Assembly: GCA_029876055.1 (NCBI GenBank)
Contig: CM056879.1
Coordinates: 1,612,001 to 1,676,000 of the forward strand
Length of the DNA stretch: 64,000 nt
Reading direction: 5' to 3'
Source of the DNA: Madurella fahalii
Lineage: Eukaryota; Ascomycota; Sordariomycetes; Sordariales
The notes beneath the pieces were generated by a model that worked only from the letters and a program-made list of their open reading frames with translations, had not been told where the DNA came from and did not search any database. Positions 1 to 11,317 of the stretch are shown here, one piece after another (position 1 is the first letter of the stretch; each line of letters opens with the position of its first letter). A program made the translations under genes and the position numbers.

Positions 1-756
1 CGAGTACTCTTGCAAGCGTGGACCCGGGCTGGCAACGGCGGCTTGCCGACTTCGTACCCATGATGCTCGCTCGATACCGCGGGGACTCGGTTTCTTACTT
101 TGGAGTTTGCAAAGTCCTTTATTGCATTGCTATGGATGTGCCAAGGGGCGAGTTATACCTAGCTACGTAAAAGCCGATTTCACATATACGTTTACTAATA
201 ACATTGCCAGCTTCGTGTCACTGGTTTCTGACAAACAAAACATTGGGCTCCTTTTTAGGCAGCCTGCTGCCCCAGCAAGCCAAACGCGGCGCCTTTTATT
301 CGCACACATTATGATGCACCCAATCATTCATCCCATCACAGGCCACGTCAGCCGGGGTATCCGGTCTGTACTACATCTTTCCCAGATTGTGTTTCTCCGA
401 AGCAGAATCTCATGATCCTCCTCAACGAGATCGGCAATGAGGCTGAGGTGACCGCCACCCCAGCAGGATACAGCGGCTTTTGGGCCTCAATGCAGACAAA
501 GGAGTGCAAATAGGGATCGCCGTAGGATGACGAGAAGTTTCCAAGCGAAAAGCGGCCCTTATGGTAGGTATCTACGTGTATCTCACTGCCACCCTGCGCG
601 CCTTTACCCCCAAGCCATTCCCGGAGTGGGAGCACTCAACTGCCGGTGCGAACTTCAATTTCAAAAACCCCTCGCCAAGCTGTCTCAACAGCAAAGCTAC
701 CTTACCTATTGGAGTGTCTTAGCCCCTGAGTCCACTCATCATCTACCACCGCAACG
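1..756. other. No supported gene, left edge
   Basis: Short open frames occur on both strands, but none has a recognisable domain, consistent splice sites or a convincing start. The last part (about 640-756) is probably the 5' flank of the gene that starts at 757. Confidence 0.5.
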
Positions 757-3637
757 ATGCCGTCGGAGAAAGGAGAAGTCACTAATGCCAATGACCTTCT
801 TGACGAGTTTCGCAAGCTGTACTGGAAGTCGGTCGAAAGGGAGGCTCAAAACATGATTGAATTCTACGGTCAACTATGTACCTCAAAAGACCTCGCACTC
901 GAGCCTCAGATTGATCTGGACTCGTGCTGCGAGAGCTTCAAGAAAATATTTGACGTCTGGGGTACGGACACTACATGCAATTGGGTATAAGATTGAGCTA
1001 ACAGCTTTGCAGTTGGTTGCCAGTCAGGTTTTGGCAAAGACTCCACGTCAGCCTTGTACGAGGAAACCATCAAGGCCGCAAGAGGTATAATTAAGCAAGC
1101 ACACCTCCTGTTGCCCAATGTGGACCCGATCTAATGTGTTTTGAAACAGATCACTTCACCACACCGAAAGAAAAGGAAGAGTGGGCTGCTCATCTGATTT
1201 TACAGGCTTCCGGTGAGTGTCATGGCGGATCTACTGGCGAAGTTCTACCCATCGAGGCTGGCATCAGTGGCGTCGCTAACACGGAATGTGCACACACAAG
1301 GTCTTCTTGACCTTGATGTCCTTTATGAGCCAAGAAATGGATCACAGACATACGTTACCATTCAGCAAAACCAACCAGATGGTAAGGGACTAGCCACCTA
1401 CCAATTATCCCAAACTGACCTCTACTCATTTAATCAATCTCATATTCAGTTGAGCAAGTCGGGATTTACAAAGAGGACCGAAGAGTACAGGTTATCCGTG
1501 GGATTACCTGCAGCCAATGCCGGCTTCTGATTAAATCTCCAACATTTTATGAGTGCAAGGAGGGCTGCAAATCTTCTTGCTTCTACGAGTACCGACCGGA
1601 AGAGCCTGGCCCTCCGGTGTTTTATTTCCTCGATGAAAGGTTGACCGAAGACAAGGCTCATTTGACACACTATCCGGCATACCGAGTTTGCTCGGTTTGC
1701 ATGAGCACACCCAACCCGGATGCTCCAGATCGCTGTGATCTCAATCACTTGCATGAGGAAACGTACAGCGAGCCGAACATCAAGGGTAAGTTTGACCTAC
1801 TTTAATTAGGTACCTGTGACATCTTGAATGTGGGGTAACTAGGTACGCAATCATGGCATTAACTCCTTTCTCCTCTTGGGACTTGACTAGACCTCGACGT
1901 CCTCCGCTCAAAGCTCATCAAGACGGAGCTTCACCGACAAAAGGATCATGATCGCTGCAGGGACCCCCATTCGAAAAAGAAAGCCAGCCGAACTGCAAAG
2001 GCAAAGTTGATCGAAAAGACTCTCCAATCAACCGAGGGACTGTGGCCGGTAGACCCGCGGTTGTTCTTTCGCACAGTTGGTCTCATGATGAAAGGCCATT
2101 ACGCCCCATCCGGGAACTTCCACCTGTCTTTAATGTTCGGGCCCCTGATATTTGAGTCCGGCGTGCCCGGGTAAGTGCAGCAGCTGCTCTAGACCTCCGG
2201 GGTAATCTGTGCATTTCACCGACTAATTGAGATGCCCAGAACCAAGCACGGTGTCTTGATCTCACAACGGCCACCACCGGCCTTTTTCAGCGACGGCGGC
2301 GTAGGAGACACCGACGATGCTTGGCGGATGGAGCCGCGGTCGTTTTCTACTGGGACAGAGGTACTGGGCTACCCCATCGAGCCGTTACGACCGACGAGCG
2401 CGCTGTCAGGCCCAGACCGATTCTCGCCTGTCTCAAGAGAGTTTATGGCGCCGCATTCTCCGGGTATCCCCAGCCGGCGCAGCCACGCGAGGACGCTGTC
2501 GTGCAGCGTCTAATGCAACTTGGCAACAGCTACATGAGTCTTCCCGGAGGAAAGCCAGCAATTGAACGACGGTCTAGGCTCGGGCAACTGGCCAAGGATT
2601 TGCAATCAAGCCTTATGATGTGCCTCGGAGAAGAAGTGGACAAACATCTCTCTCGCATCGTCAATATCCTATTACGGAGAAAAGACAGGGGCGAGTGGAA
2701 CATCCTCACCAACAATTGCCAGCTCTTGGTCAACCTGCTTTTGAGCGGCGACAACTTTGAGCACGTCATCCCACTGCCTCCCGAAGACTTCAACGAGGAG
2801 AGCTTCCGGTGGCCGCGCTACCTCATCAGCTTCGGGAACCACATCGAGGGCTTCGGTAAGAGTCTCTATCAGCCAAACTGTCTCATGACCCAGTACAATC
2901 AGAGCAAGCCCGTCGTAGATTACGACATTATTGAATATATCGGCCGCTGCGCCGGCAGCCCCTCAGAGTCCCACTCCAAGGCCCTTGCGAGTCTGTGTCA
3001 GTTTTCCTCCACCGACCTATCGTCTCAGGCACTCCTAGACAAGTTCTGGCTCTTACCCGGCGATAGCCTCTCTCTCCTCCAGTTTCACTTGTTGCGGCCG
3101 CCTCACAAATACCACCTCAAAGACAAAGACTGGACGGAGAACCGCCTGTGCGTGATGCAGCTACTCAACGTCATGGCCACCTTCACGGGGGCGTTAGGTA
3201 ACGCTCTCTATCATCGTCTCCTAGCCGGCGGCGGTCGCCTGCTCTCCCGCATCACGATACCGCCTGCCCGCGTGCTCGGCAACGTCCGGGCAGACGAGAG
3301 GCTGCATATCCTCGACAAGCTCGGACCAAGGCTGACGGTTTACGACATCGTCAACCGGACTCCAAACGCCATGAGGCCGGTGGTTGAGAATCCCTTGCGG
3401 TTCTGGACCCCGTCCAGGACCGAAGATGATCCAGTCCACGGGGAGGAGGTCGTGTCGCGGATTGTGGGATGGTGCGTCGCCCCCATCTCGGCTGTCAGCC
3501 CGGTTGTGGGAGCAGCAATTGGGGGCAGTTTCCGACTTCATGAGGATTTCTGGATCGCAGTGAACGTTGGGTCGCACACCTACGCTCGGCAGTATCTGTG
3601 CAAGAAGATGGAAAAGGTCAGGGCTGTCGCGAAGTAA
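757..3637 (+). CDS. Unknown multi-exon protein with cysteine-rich region
   Basis: I do not recognise the family. Introns that keep one frame are 962-1012, 1085-1149, 1213-1300, 1382-1449, 1786-1890 and 2171-2239, most with a GTAAG or GTATA/GTGAG-type donor. This gives exons 757-961, 1013-1084, 1150-1212, 1301-1381, 1450-1785, 1891-2170 and 2240 onward. The exon at 1450-1785 encodes a probable metal-binding region: a CSQC pair, then a C-x3-C-x3-C array, then a CSVCM pair. The last long open frame (about 2300-3637) contains an NNCQLLVN stretch that faintly recalls the Cys motif of permuted papain-like folds; that is only a suggestion. The join between the frame entered at 2240 and the final frame needs a shift somewhere in 2300-2400. 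I could not choose between an atypical intron and an indel. The product would be roughly 780-800 residues. Confidence 0.6.
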
Positions 3638-5979
3638 GAAGAGGGGGGGGGAAGGGGGTTGCTGTTGTGGCTCAAGCTTTGTAATTATAATGCGGGCTCC
3701 CAGACGGTGCTTTCAAAAGAATCTGGGTTAGCTACGGGGACCGAGGGGTTGAAGTCTTATCTCGGCAAGGCTTTAAGCCCGCTGGGCTGGGCGGATCGGC
3801 ACGCGGTAAAGCCTAACTTCTGGGCCGTACATCGGAGTTGTTACCTGGTAGTTCGATCAGGCAAATTTGGTAGTATCGAAAAGTTTTCTTGTCCAAATGC
3901 TTTCATTCTTCCCCGTCGATGGCGACCCCGCTCTCTGCAGGACGAAGGAGGCCGCACGGCGTCGACCGTCAGATGGCAAGCTGGTCTCTGGTGTGGAACC
4001 AATCTGGGACCATTCAGGGCTCATAAACAACTCAAATCAACTGAAATGGTTTCGCAAGCAAACTAGCGGCAGCTTATTCTTGTCCCATATAATGATTGTA
4101 TTGTACGATTTGTACCGTTGACTCGCATTTCACGGGACTCACGTCCATAAGCCAACCTGAATCAAATCACAGGGTTACATATCACACCGTGAAAGCAAGG
4201 TAGATGCCAAAATGGGTCCTGATACGGAGGCTGCGGCCAAAAAAAAGCGAACACTCCAGGTGGGTTACACAGTGACCACACCGTATTTGCTTCTCAATCT
4301 CACTCATCAATAATGAAATCTCATAACTAAGGTGCCTTACCAGCCCTAGATAAGTTGGTGGACTGCGCCCCTAAACAATACACGTAGGCACCTTAATCTG
4401 CTCTACGATAGAGGGCTGGCGGATACAAATATAGTGCAACTAAATTGCTCGCTGAGTTATTCATATGCAGGCTAAGTGCTCATTAATAGGAGCGTGTACA
4501 TCATTTCTGCCGCAGCCTCTGTACTACCCTCTGGCCATAACGACACTGCCTTAATATCTAGAAGAATTAGAATGTGTGTAGAGACTAATCTAGCCGGAGC
4601 ATCGAGAGGGAATTAAGGCCTTGTAGAGGTGGGTGCATGTGGTGGAATATATATGGCCTGGGAAGATATACAAGTACCTTTACGTACTTATAAATAAAGT
4701 GCCTGAGAATCTAATGCACTAAAATTGAACCAAAGGCAATCCACAAGAAAGGTGTGATTCAATAAATAGTATAAATATCTTATATATTCCGGCAACTATA
4801 TTTCGCCTGTTTCACATCAATATGCTAACCGTCTTGATCTCTGATTTCGGCGAATAATATATCGCCAACGGAGGGCTTCCTCGTTTATTCCTAGTCATCC
4901 TAGGTTACGACGCTGGTGTTGACTACAGCAAAGCCGTCCTAAGATTGAAAGTTTCTCCTATGTCTCGGAAGGCGCGTGGCTAGCATGATGGAAGAAACTG
5001 GATGCGGACCTCGGCGCTCGCTTTGAACAGGTGAGGAATCATCACGACGTGGAAGGAGACATGATTCGGTGGGAAAAGTGTTTTAAGTTATGAGCTTCTT
5101 TGGAGGAAGGCCGTGGGATTCTACTTCAGATCAAGTTCGTCTTTGTCATTATCCAGATGTCTCTCTCCCAGCAGTGCGTTTCGCCCGGCATCTGTTCCTA
5201 CGTCTACAAGTAGGAATAAGCAGGATTCGCTTGAATCTAGACCAACCTTGACAAGAGCATGCCCCATTTACAAGTGATACTGACGGCCCAGCTCTGATCT
5301 CCAAGACACATGGACATGATAGCCCACAGCATGTCTTGGTAGTATACACGAATGATGCGAATCGGTAGCCATTCCCCGCAAACTCGGAACCCTACTACGG
5401 TAAAGTCCGGTCGCAGGCACTATTAACTCGCCATTACATGGTCAATATTGCACAATTGCGCGTAGTGAGCTTGATCCTGGTGATAAGGTAGGAAAGTCCT
5501 CAGACGGAATGGAGGGTTGTATCGTAGGATTCGTAGGAACGTTGATCATGAGTACCTGGAGGCCGACTATACACGCAGATCGCCGAATTGAATCCCTCGC
5601 CAAGAGGCGCTGCCCAATCCGGTAATTCCCGCGAACTGCCACCTGTAGAATGGAGCAGGCCAAGAAGAAATGGGCCCGTCCTCGGTTTGCAACACTCGGA
5701 CTCCTAACCACGTCTTCCGAGTGCACCCACCAGACTATACCCTTGAGCCTGGTTGCGTTACATCCCTGTAAGCCGTCCTTGATTTCACATGTACCGAACA
5801 GTTCTGCACCCTCGACTGGCTTACAGGAAGTCGTCCCTCACGCCGTCCTATTTACCTTACCTAGTACCTATCTTGAAATTTCAACGCAGTTAGTAAAACC
5901 TTGTAAAGCTTGGTATCTAGGTACCTACTTTACCTCGGCCGGTCATCCCGCTATCATCCCGCAGGCCATTCTTCCCAAC
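3638..5979. other. Gene-free, partly AT-rich interval
   Basis: No gene is supported. A G-rich tract lies just after the stop at 3637. About 4260-4900 is AT-rich with many TA-type dinucleotides and stops in every frame, which fits decayed (possibly RIP-affected) DNA. The frame of the next gene stays open upstream to 5650, but residues encoded by 5650-5979 look non-conserved and are more likely 5' leader. Confidence 0.45.
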
Positions 5980-6840
5980 ATGTCCACAACCACTGCGACC
6001 AAGTTACAACAAGTCTCGGCTTCCGAAGGCCCCGGCGCCGTCCTCAGCGCAATCCGTAAGGATGGGGCAGTCATTATCAAGGGCCTATTTACAAGGGACC
6101 AAGTTCGCCGTCTGAACGAAGAGGTGCAACCCGCCATGGACAAGCTCGCGGTTGGCTCAAAGCACACGGAAGAATGGGTCAAGGACTTTCATGGCGACAA
6201 TACCAAGCGCTTGAACAACGTCGTCTCGTTGAGCAAGACCTTCCGGCACGAGATTCTAGAGAATGACTTGATCCACCAACTGTGCGAGGAGATCTATCTG
6301 AAAGACGCAGGCGGCTACTGGATGAACTCGGCTCAAGTCATCGATATCGGCCCGGGGAGCAAGGCCCAGCCGCTACATCGGGACCAATGGCAGTTCCCAA
6401 TCTTTACGCTCTGCGGCCCTGATGCGCCCGAGGCTAGTGTCAACTTTGTCGTGGCCTTGACCGAGTTTAGCGACGAGAACGGCGCGACAAGAGTCATTCC
6501 CGGCAGCCACAGGTGGAATGATTTCCGGCAAAATGGAACTCCAGACGACACCATCCCGGCCGAAATGGAACCGGGCGATGCCTGTTTCATTACCGGAAAA
6601 GTTGTGCACGGAGGTGGTGCCAACAGGACCAAGGACCTCACGAGAAGGGGTATTACTCTTGTTTTTCAATGCTCATACCTCACCCCTGAAGAGGCATATC
6701 CGTTCCTTGTTGACAAGGAGATTGCCAAAACACTTAGCCCACGGGGTCAGCGCATGATTGGCTTCCGGTCGCAATTTCTGAAGAACAGCCCTGGAGTATG
6801 GAAGGGTAATTACGGCGAGGTGGACGAGGTTTACTGTTAG
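5980..6840 (+). CDS. PhyH-family Fe(II)/2-oxoglutarate dioxygenase, swnH-like
   Basis: Predicted cytosolic non-heme iron dioxygenase of the phytanoyl-CoA hydroxylase family, 286 residues in one exon. This is the usual length of fungal secondary-metabolism members such as FtmOx1-type enzymes. The iron triad is visible: an HRD motif (His133 and Asp135) and a distal His210 in VVHGGGANRT, with Arg222/223 placed to bind 2-oxoglutarate. I chose the ATG at 5980 because family-like sequence starts soon after it; the frame is open further upstream without such sequence. It lies on the opposite strand to the acyltransferase and NmrA-like genes and about 4.5 kb from the synthase. SWN clusters carry two PhyH dioxygenases (swnH1, swnH2) that oxidise the indolizidine ring; only one is present here. 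Which of the two it matches cannot be told by eye. Hydroxylation of the alkaloid is inferred from context. Confidence 0.85.
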   Translation: MSTTTATKLQQVSASEGPGAVLSAIRKDGAVIIKGLFTRDQVRRLNEEVQPAMDKLAVGSKHTEEWVKDFHGDNTKRLNNVVSLSKTFRHEILENDLIHQLCEEIYLKDAGGYWMNSAQVIDIGPGSKAQPLHRDQWQFPIFTLCGPDAPEASVNFVVALTEFSDENGATRVIPGSHRWNDFRQNGTPDDTIPAEMEPGDACFITGKVVHGGGANRTKDLTRRGITLVFQCSYLTPEEAYPFLVDKEIAKTLSPRGQRMIGFRSQFLKNSPGVWKGNYGEVDEVYC

Positions 6841-7103
6841 GAGTAGGCTCTTTGTGTATCATGTTGGATAACAGTACTGATGACATCAGACAGAACACTG
6901 CAGAAGAGGCAAGAGATTGAACCTCATCTCTTGACAGCAGTACTAGTAGTAAAATATGGGCAGACACTCCTTGGGATCCAACACGCGCATGTGAAGAAGA
7001 TACGACCAAGATGTGCTGGGAGTCTTTATCCTTAGAAAGAAGAATCCCCATTCCTGACCTATCCGTTGAGCCGACAGCTAAGGTGCTGTACTTTACTTCT
7101 CAA

Positions 7104-8606
7104 TCACAACTTGCTCCCAGGCCCGCTGCCCACAACTCCCAGCCCATCCAGCATCTTCCGCAACACAAGCTGGTTGAACTCGTCCACCTCAGCGCGCGTA
7201 TAATACGCAGGGTTATAGCACGTATTCAGACACAGCTGCCCCTGCCACGACCACATGAAATGCTCCAGCCACGGGCCCGTCACGGTATCACCGAACCACA
7301 CGTCCTCCACCCGCCAACCGCCCCCTTTCCCCGCAGCGTCGGCATACGACGAAGCAATGAACTTATCCACGACCCCCAGGCTCGACAAGGCCGGCGTCGT
7401 CTCCTCGAGCTGCGCCCGCGTGAAGTCGGGCACCATCATGCGGATCATGGGCGCCAGCGCGCTCCACGCCTCCGGGTCCGCCTTGGGTATGTCTTGCTGG
7501 TAGAAGGCGGCGAGCTCACAGGCCATCTGGGCAAAGGTCTTGCCGTCCGGCGCGAGCACGTACGGCAGCACGCAGTGGTGGTTGCCCAGGGCGTAGGCGT
7601 CCACGTCATCGGAATCCGTCGGGGATGGTTCCGGGGCCGGGAAGTAGCGGCGCAGGTCGAAGTTGCCAAGGCATGGGTATTGCGTACCTGCTGTCGGTCC
7701 CGTGTTTTTCCCTCCCGCCGCCGCTGCCGCCGCCGACGAGTTGCGCTTTGCTTGGATCGCCTGCGTCGCCAGGGCCACGGCGGCGTGCCAGGCTGCAGTG
7801 ACGCTCAGGCGCTGGGCTTTACATGCGGCTGCGATGGATTCGGCGGTGCGGGTGTCGGCTTTGAGTTCCAGCGCCAGGTTTTCAGGAGACCAACGTGGCA
7901 GCGGACGAGACACGGGTATGGTGATGGGCGCCTTCATCGTGGCCATCGGAGCGAGGAGCTCCAGAGCGCGCTGCTGGCCGCGTCCGGGTTTCTTTTCTTG
8001 CATGTCCAGGAGGTCGTCGGATCGCGGAGGGAGCCGCGACACTTCGCTTCCGTCTGCCCTCATGAGATCTTGGATTCTTGCCGGTGATGCCAGCGCCCTG
8101 AAGAACCGATCCCAGAGATTCATCATCCCTCTCCCGTCGAGGATGTGGTGCTCCCCTTGCAGGAAAAGCTGACGCACTTCGGGACAAAAGTATAGCGTCA
8201 TTTGCCTTGTCTTGATCATGTTTTTCCAAAGTTCGACCCATGTCTTTCCCGGCATTACAATGAAAGTAGTGGCAAGCCATTCCTCAAGCTCGGCGGGGGA
8301 AGATGGGGATGTGTATACTTTGCCCTGGGGAAGGTTCTCCGCTGCCAATGTTGGGTATTTCTGGCGCAGCTGCAGCCAGGCGTTGCGGAGCAGAGCGGCT
8401 AACTCGTGAGAGGAGAGTTCGCTGCCGGTAGCGGAAGGTCTGTAGCTGAAGGTGACGGATGAGCCTATCAGGAAGAGGCCAGGGGATCCGGGTGGAACAG
8501 AAATAGCGTTATAAAGGACCTCTTGGAATCCGTAAGGCTGGGTGTATGTGTTGGGGCCCGTTTTAACCCATGATGAGTGGGGTTTTACTTTATCTGTGGA
8601 TGCCAT
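7104..8606 (-). CDS. Condensation-superfamily O/N-acyltransferase in cluster
   Basis: Single-exon protein of 500 residues. The key motif is HHILDGRG (His153, His154 to Asp157-Gly158), the active-site pattern of CoA-dependent acyltransferases related to NRPS condensation domains. The lone-standing size and a C-terminal half rich in aromatic residues resemble fungal O-acetyltransferases such as the trichothecene C-15 type; that resemblance is from memory of the family. An alanine-rich low-complexity loop lies near residue 300. No signal peptide or membrane span is seen, so it should be cytosolic. It sits between the dioxygenase and the NmrA-like reductase, inside the cluster. It is not one of the standard swn genes, so acylation of a hydroxyl or amine of the cluster product is my inference. 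Acceptor and acyl donor are unknown. Confidence 0.75.
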   Translation of the reverse strand: MASTDKVKPHSSWVKTGPNTYTQPYGFQEVLYNAISVPPGSPGLFLIGSSVTFSYRPSATGSELSSHELAALLRNAWLQLRQKYPTLAAENLPQGKVYTSPSSPAELEEWLATTFIVMPGKTWVELWKNMIKTRQMTLYFCPEVRQLFLQGEHHILDGRGMMNLWDRFFRALASPARIQDLMRADGSEVSRLPPRSDDLLDMQEKKPGRGQQRALELLAPMATMKAPITIPVSRPLPRWSPENLALELKADTRTAESIAAACKAQRLSVTAAWHAAVALATQAIQAKRNSSAAAAAAGGKNTGPTAGTQYPCLGNFDLRRYFPAPEPSPTDSDDVDAYALGNHHCVLPYVLAPDGKTFAQMACELAAFYQQDIPKADPEAWSALAPMIRMMVPDFTRAQLEETTPALSSLGVVDKFIASSYADAAGKGGGWRVEDVWFGDTVTGPWLEHFMWSWQGQLCLNTCYNPAYYTRAEVDEFNQLVLRKMLDGLGVVGSGPGSKL

Positions 8607-9109
8607 ATTTACAACTCATCAGAGAATGGTTGTTGACCTTTGGTGAGAGACTTGGTTGCAAGTGGAATTCCCATTGTTACTTATATTTGATACAGCCATA
8701 AGCGGCGAGGCGACTTAACAGGGGAGAGACCTGACGCGCAGGGGTAGATATGGTCAGCCAGCTTATGAGAAAATTAACCGAGCACCTGCAGTAGTCAGGA
8801 TGCGACCTAGGATACTGAGCCACTCGTCGTGCCGCAACCCCGCTCTTAGAAGAATGGGGTGTGGAAAAGGGGCTCGAAGCATAAGAGCTGTTTTTTACGA
8901 CACTGTTGAGCCGGGGTGAGAAACAGTTTGTGCCCGGCACTAGCACTACCAACACGGCTGCTATAAGTACTACCAGGAGCTTTCGTTTACTGAGAGTGAG
9001 AGGCACATGGCAGTAACGGCAGGATAAGGGGATCAAGTCACAGGTGCTTTTCTCGTTGAAGGGCGCTCTTGCGGGTGCTCACATTACCAACTCCTTCCCC
9101 GCTCACTCA
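8607..9109. other. Intergenic, upstream of the acyltransferase
   Basis: This 0.5 kb holds the 5' flank of the minus-strand acyltransferase and the 3' flank of the minus-strand NmrA-like gene. A 119-codon minus-strand frame (8677-9036) has a hydrophobic stretch but no other sign of being a gene. Confidence 0.5.
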
Positions 9110-10175
9110 TTAACGCAAATCCGCTTTCCAAGCCTCTTCTATCAGGCCTTCGATGCGTATAGGCTCCGGTGCCTTCCCCGCAAACGCTTTGGCAAGATCG
9201 AGATGTCCATCCAATCTGCTAAAATCAAAAGTGCCAAGTGCAACACCTGCTTCAAGATCGGCGATGAGTGCCCGTAGTTGACCCAATCCCTGAGGGAACC
9301 TCTCAGGATAGCGATTCCCTATCTCTACATTCGTTGGAAGGTCGACTGCCTCATGTTTGAGCAATTTCTCGACTGGCTGGTAGTGGACTTGGAGCTTGCG
9401 CCCGAGGTTCTTCTCGACGAGCCTGACGAGCTCATTCAACGAGACGGTGCTTGTTGCCGTTGTCATGATTCGTGGCCACTGGTCCAACTCGAGCGCCAGC
9501 GCTATATACCGGGCAGCATCCGTTGTGAAAGTCATGCTCATCTTTGCTTCTCCATCCCCTGGCAGCACCGCCAGTCCTTGTGCCGGATCAACGAAGAAGC
9601 ATAGCGGACGCAGGGCGCTTGCCACCCGCGGCATGCCAAAATAGTCCATGAACATACCCGGGTAGATGTATGCATACTCGAGCGTGCTTGTTTTGTCCAG
9701 TTCTTGGCGAGCGGCGAGATGGAACCGCTTTTCCGGGTAGGGGAGGACGTCGTCGCCAACATTATACTCGACATTGAATTCAGAGGGGATGAAGCGTTTG
9801 ACGCAAATGCACCGATCGGCGGCGCGGATCAGGCGCAGCTGAGCGTTGGACGCGGAATCACAGTCCATGATGAAAGCACAAATCACAATGCTGACATTTT
9901 TCTCCTTGAGTTGATCGACCAGAGATTCCTCAGACAGGTAGTCGGTCTGTATGAGAGGCGAGTAGCGTTCGCCAGTCAACGGCGATGTGCGGTCCGAGGT
10001 CAAGCCGCTGCGGACACCCTGCATGCACATGGTCAATGACGTTGGATAGAGCACAGGATGTTTCTCTTACCTTTCTCGACATGATGTAGACCTCATACTT
10101 GCCGGTCTCGAAGAGGGCATCCGTGATAAGACGACCGAGGTCGCCCAGGCCGCCTGCGATTGCAACAACAGTCAT
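9110..10175 (-). CDS. NmrA-like NAD(P)H reductase, swnN/swnR-like
   Basis: Two exons: 10071-10175 and 9110-10018, with a 52 bp intron (donor GTAAGA, acceptor CATGCAG) that falls exactly between codons. The product is 337 residues, normal for NmrA-like/isoflavone-reductase-like Rossmann enzymes. The dinucleotide motif GGLGDLG is at residues 8-14 directly after the first beta strand. Further on, KRFIPSEFN is the conserved segment of this family that follows the nucleotide-binding half. No membrane span is seen. SWN clusters carry two such proteins, swnN and swnR, thought to reduce ketone or imine intermediates of the indolizidine. Only one is present here and I cannot assign it to either. It is divergent from the synthase and shares a 1.1 kb upstream region with it. 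Confidence 0.82.
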
Positions 10176-11317
10176 GGTTCGTGGCGATTCAAACGCGGCA
10201 CACTCGATAGTGTATTACGCAACTATCAAAAGACCGCGTGACGTTCTTGAGAACTTGATTTCTCAACAAGCTGTTGTCAGGCAAGATGAAGATCTCAGGT
10301 CGCTCACCGCGCTTTAGGCATCCTTATTTCCGGCTCCTGTCCAGTCTTGGCTACGGGCCTAGACAGTTTCAAAACCAGAATTATACATGCACGAGGACCT
10401 TTAGTGTATGTATGGACGTCGCATTATTGCCCCTCTATGATCCTACTTCACACTCCTACGCGGGCTCCTCGGCTTCATCCTACTCGGACTTCACAATCCT
10501 ACTTCACACTCCTACCCGGGCTTCATATTCGACTGGGACATTACGCTCCTCGGACCGCACAGTCCTCCGATTTAACCTCCCGCTCGGACTTCATGCTTCT
10601 ACGTAGTACCCAGCGACAGCAGCGGTGATGAGATGCGATCTGTGCAGGCGGTGTAGCAGCCCTAACACGCATATGACATCGGCCATCTCCACAATAGATT
10701 GGACGCGCAGATCCTTGCAAACAAGAAGTTTATTCGCATTGCGCCATCGCCCACCACGGCCGAGAGGAAGTAGCTAGGTTATCTTTAACCGGGATGTGAC
10801 ACTAGGTACCATTCACATTCCGGGGATAAGGTCCCTAACTGATCTAGCTTACGAACCCACTCCAACGTAACAACATCACTGCGTCTTCAGCTCCCGGTCT
10901 GCTTCATAGGCGATTGGGTGTTACTTACAGTCTCGTACTCACCGAGCTTGCACGCAATCGCAGCTTTGAGGTTATCTCGTCCCCTAGTATCAGTAGCCGT
11001 GGTGATGACATATACTTACTTGGTAATTACCTAGTCTTGTACTGTACAACGTAATCCCTGCGTTCAAATATTTCGTAAACAACGTAACGCGCAGTGGTCT
11101 GTGGTGATGATAGCGGTTAAGATAGGCAAAGGATGGTTAACCCCTGGCCCAGAGTTCAACCCCATAAATTACTAAATTCTTTAGCCACCTAGGCCTAGTT
11201 AACCTCTCTCCTAAGGCTATCTTCTGATGGGCTTTCTGGATTCATCTTGCCAAAGCGAACTCTCAGGCTCCTCTGCCGCTAAGCTTGTTAAGAGCCAATC
11301 ACCGGAAAAAAAAAAAA
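10176..11317. promoter_or_regulatory. Shared divergent upstream region with 26 bp direct repeats
   Basis: This 1.14 kb separates the starts of the NmrA-like gene (minus) and the synthase (plus), so both promoters must lie in it. It contains a 26 bp block at 10441-10466 repeated with one mismatch at 10497-10522 (TCCTACTTCACACTCC core), plus nearby shorter relatives containing CTCGGACTTCA. The 3' end is pyrimidine-rich and runs into a short A tract just before the synthase ATG. Whether the repeats bind a regulator is unknown; no cluster transcription-factor gene is seen nearby. Confidence 0.45.

Noticed and set aside
107..415. 102-codon plus-strand frame at the left edge
   Set aside because: No domain, no conserved-looking composition, and stops in the flanks; a chance frame.
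5650..5979. Upstream extension of the dioxygenase frame
   Set aside because: The added residues are unlike the family; the ATG at 5980 gives the usual length.
7011..8087. 358-codon plus-strand frame opposite the acyltransferase
   Set aside because: Arginine/histidine-rich shadow of a GC-rich gene on the other strand.
8677..9036. 119-codon frame with a hydrophobic stretch
   Set aside because: Lies in the promoter of the acyltransferase, has no family pattern and no supporting splice structure.
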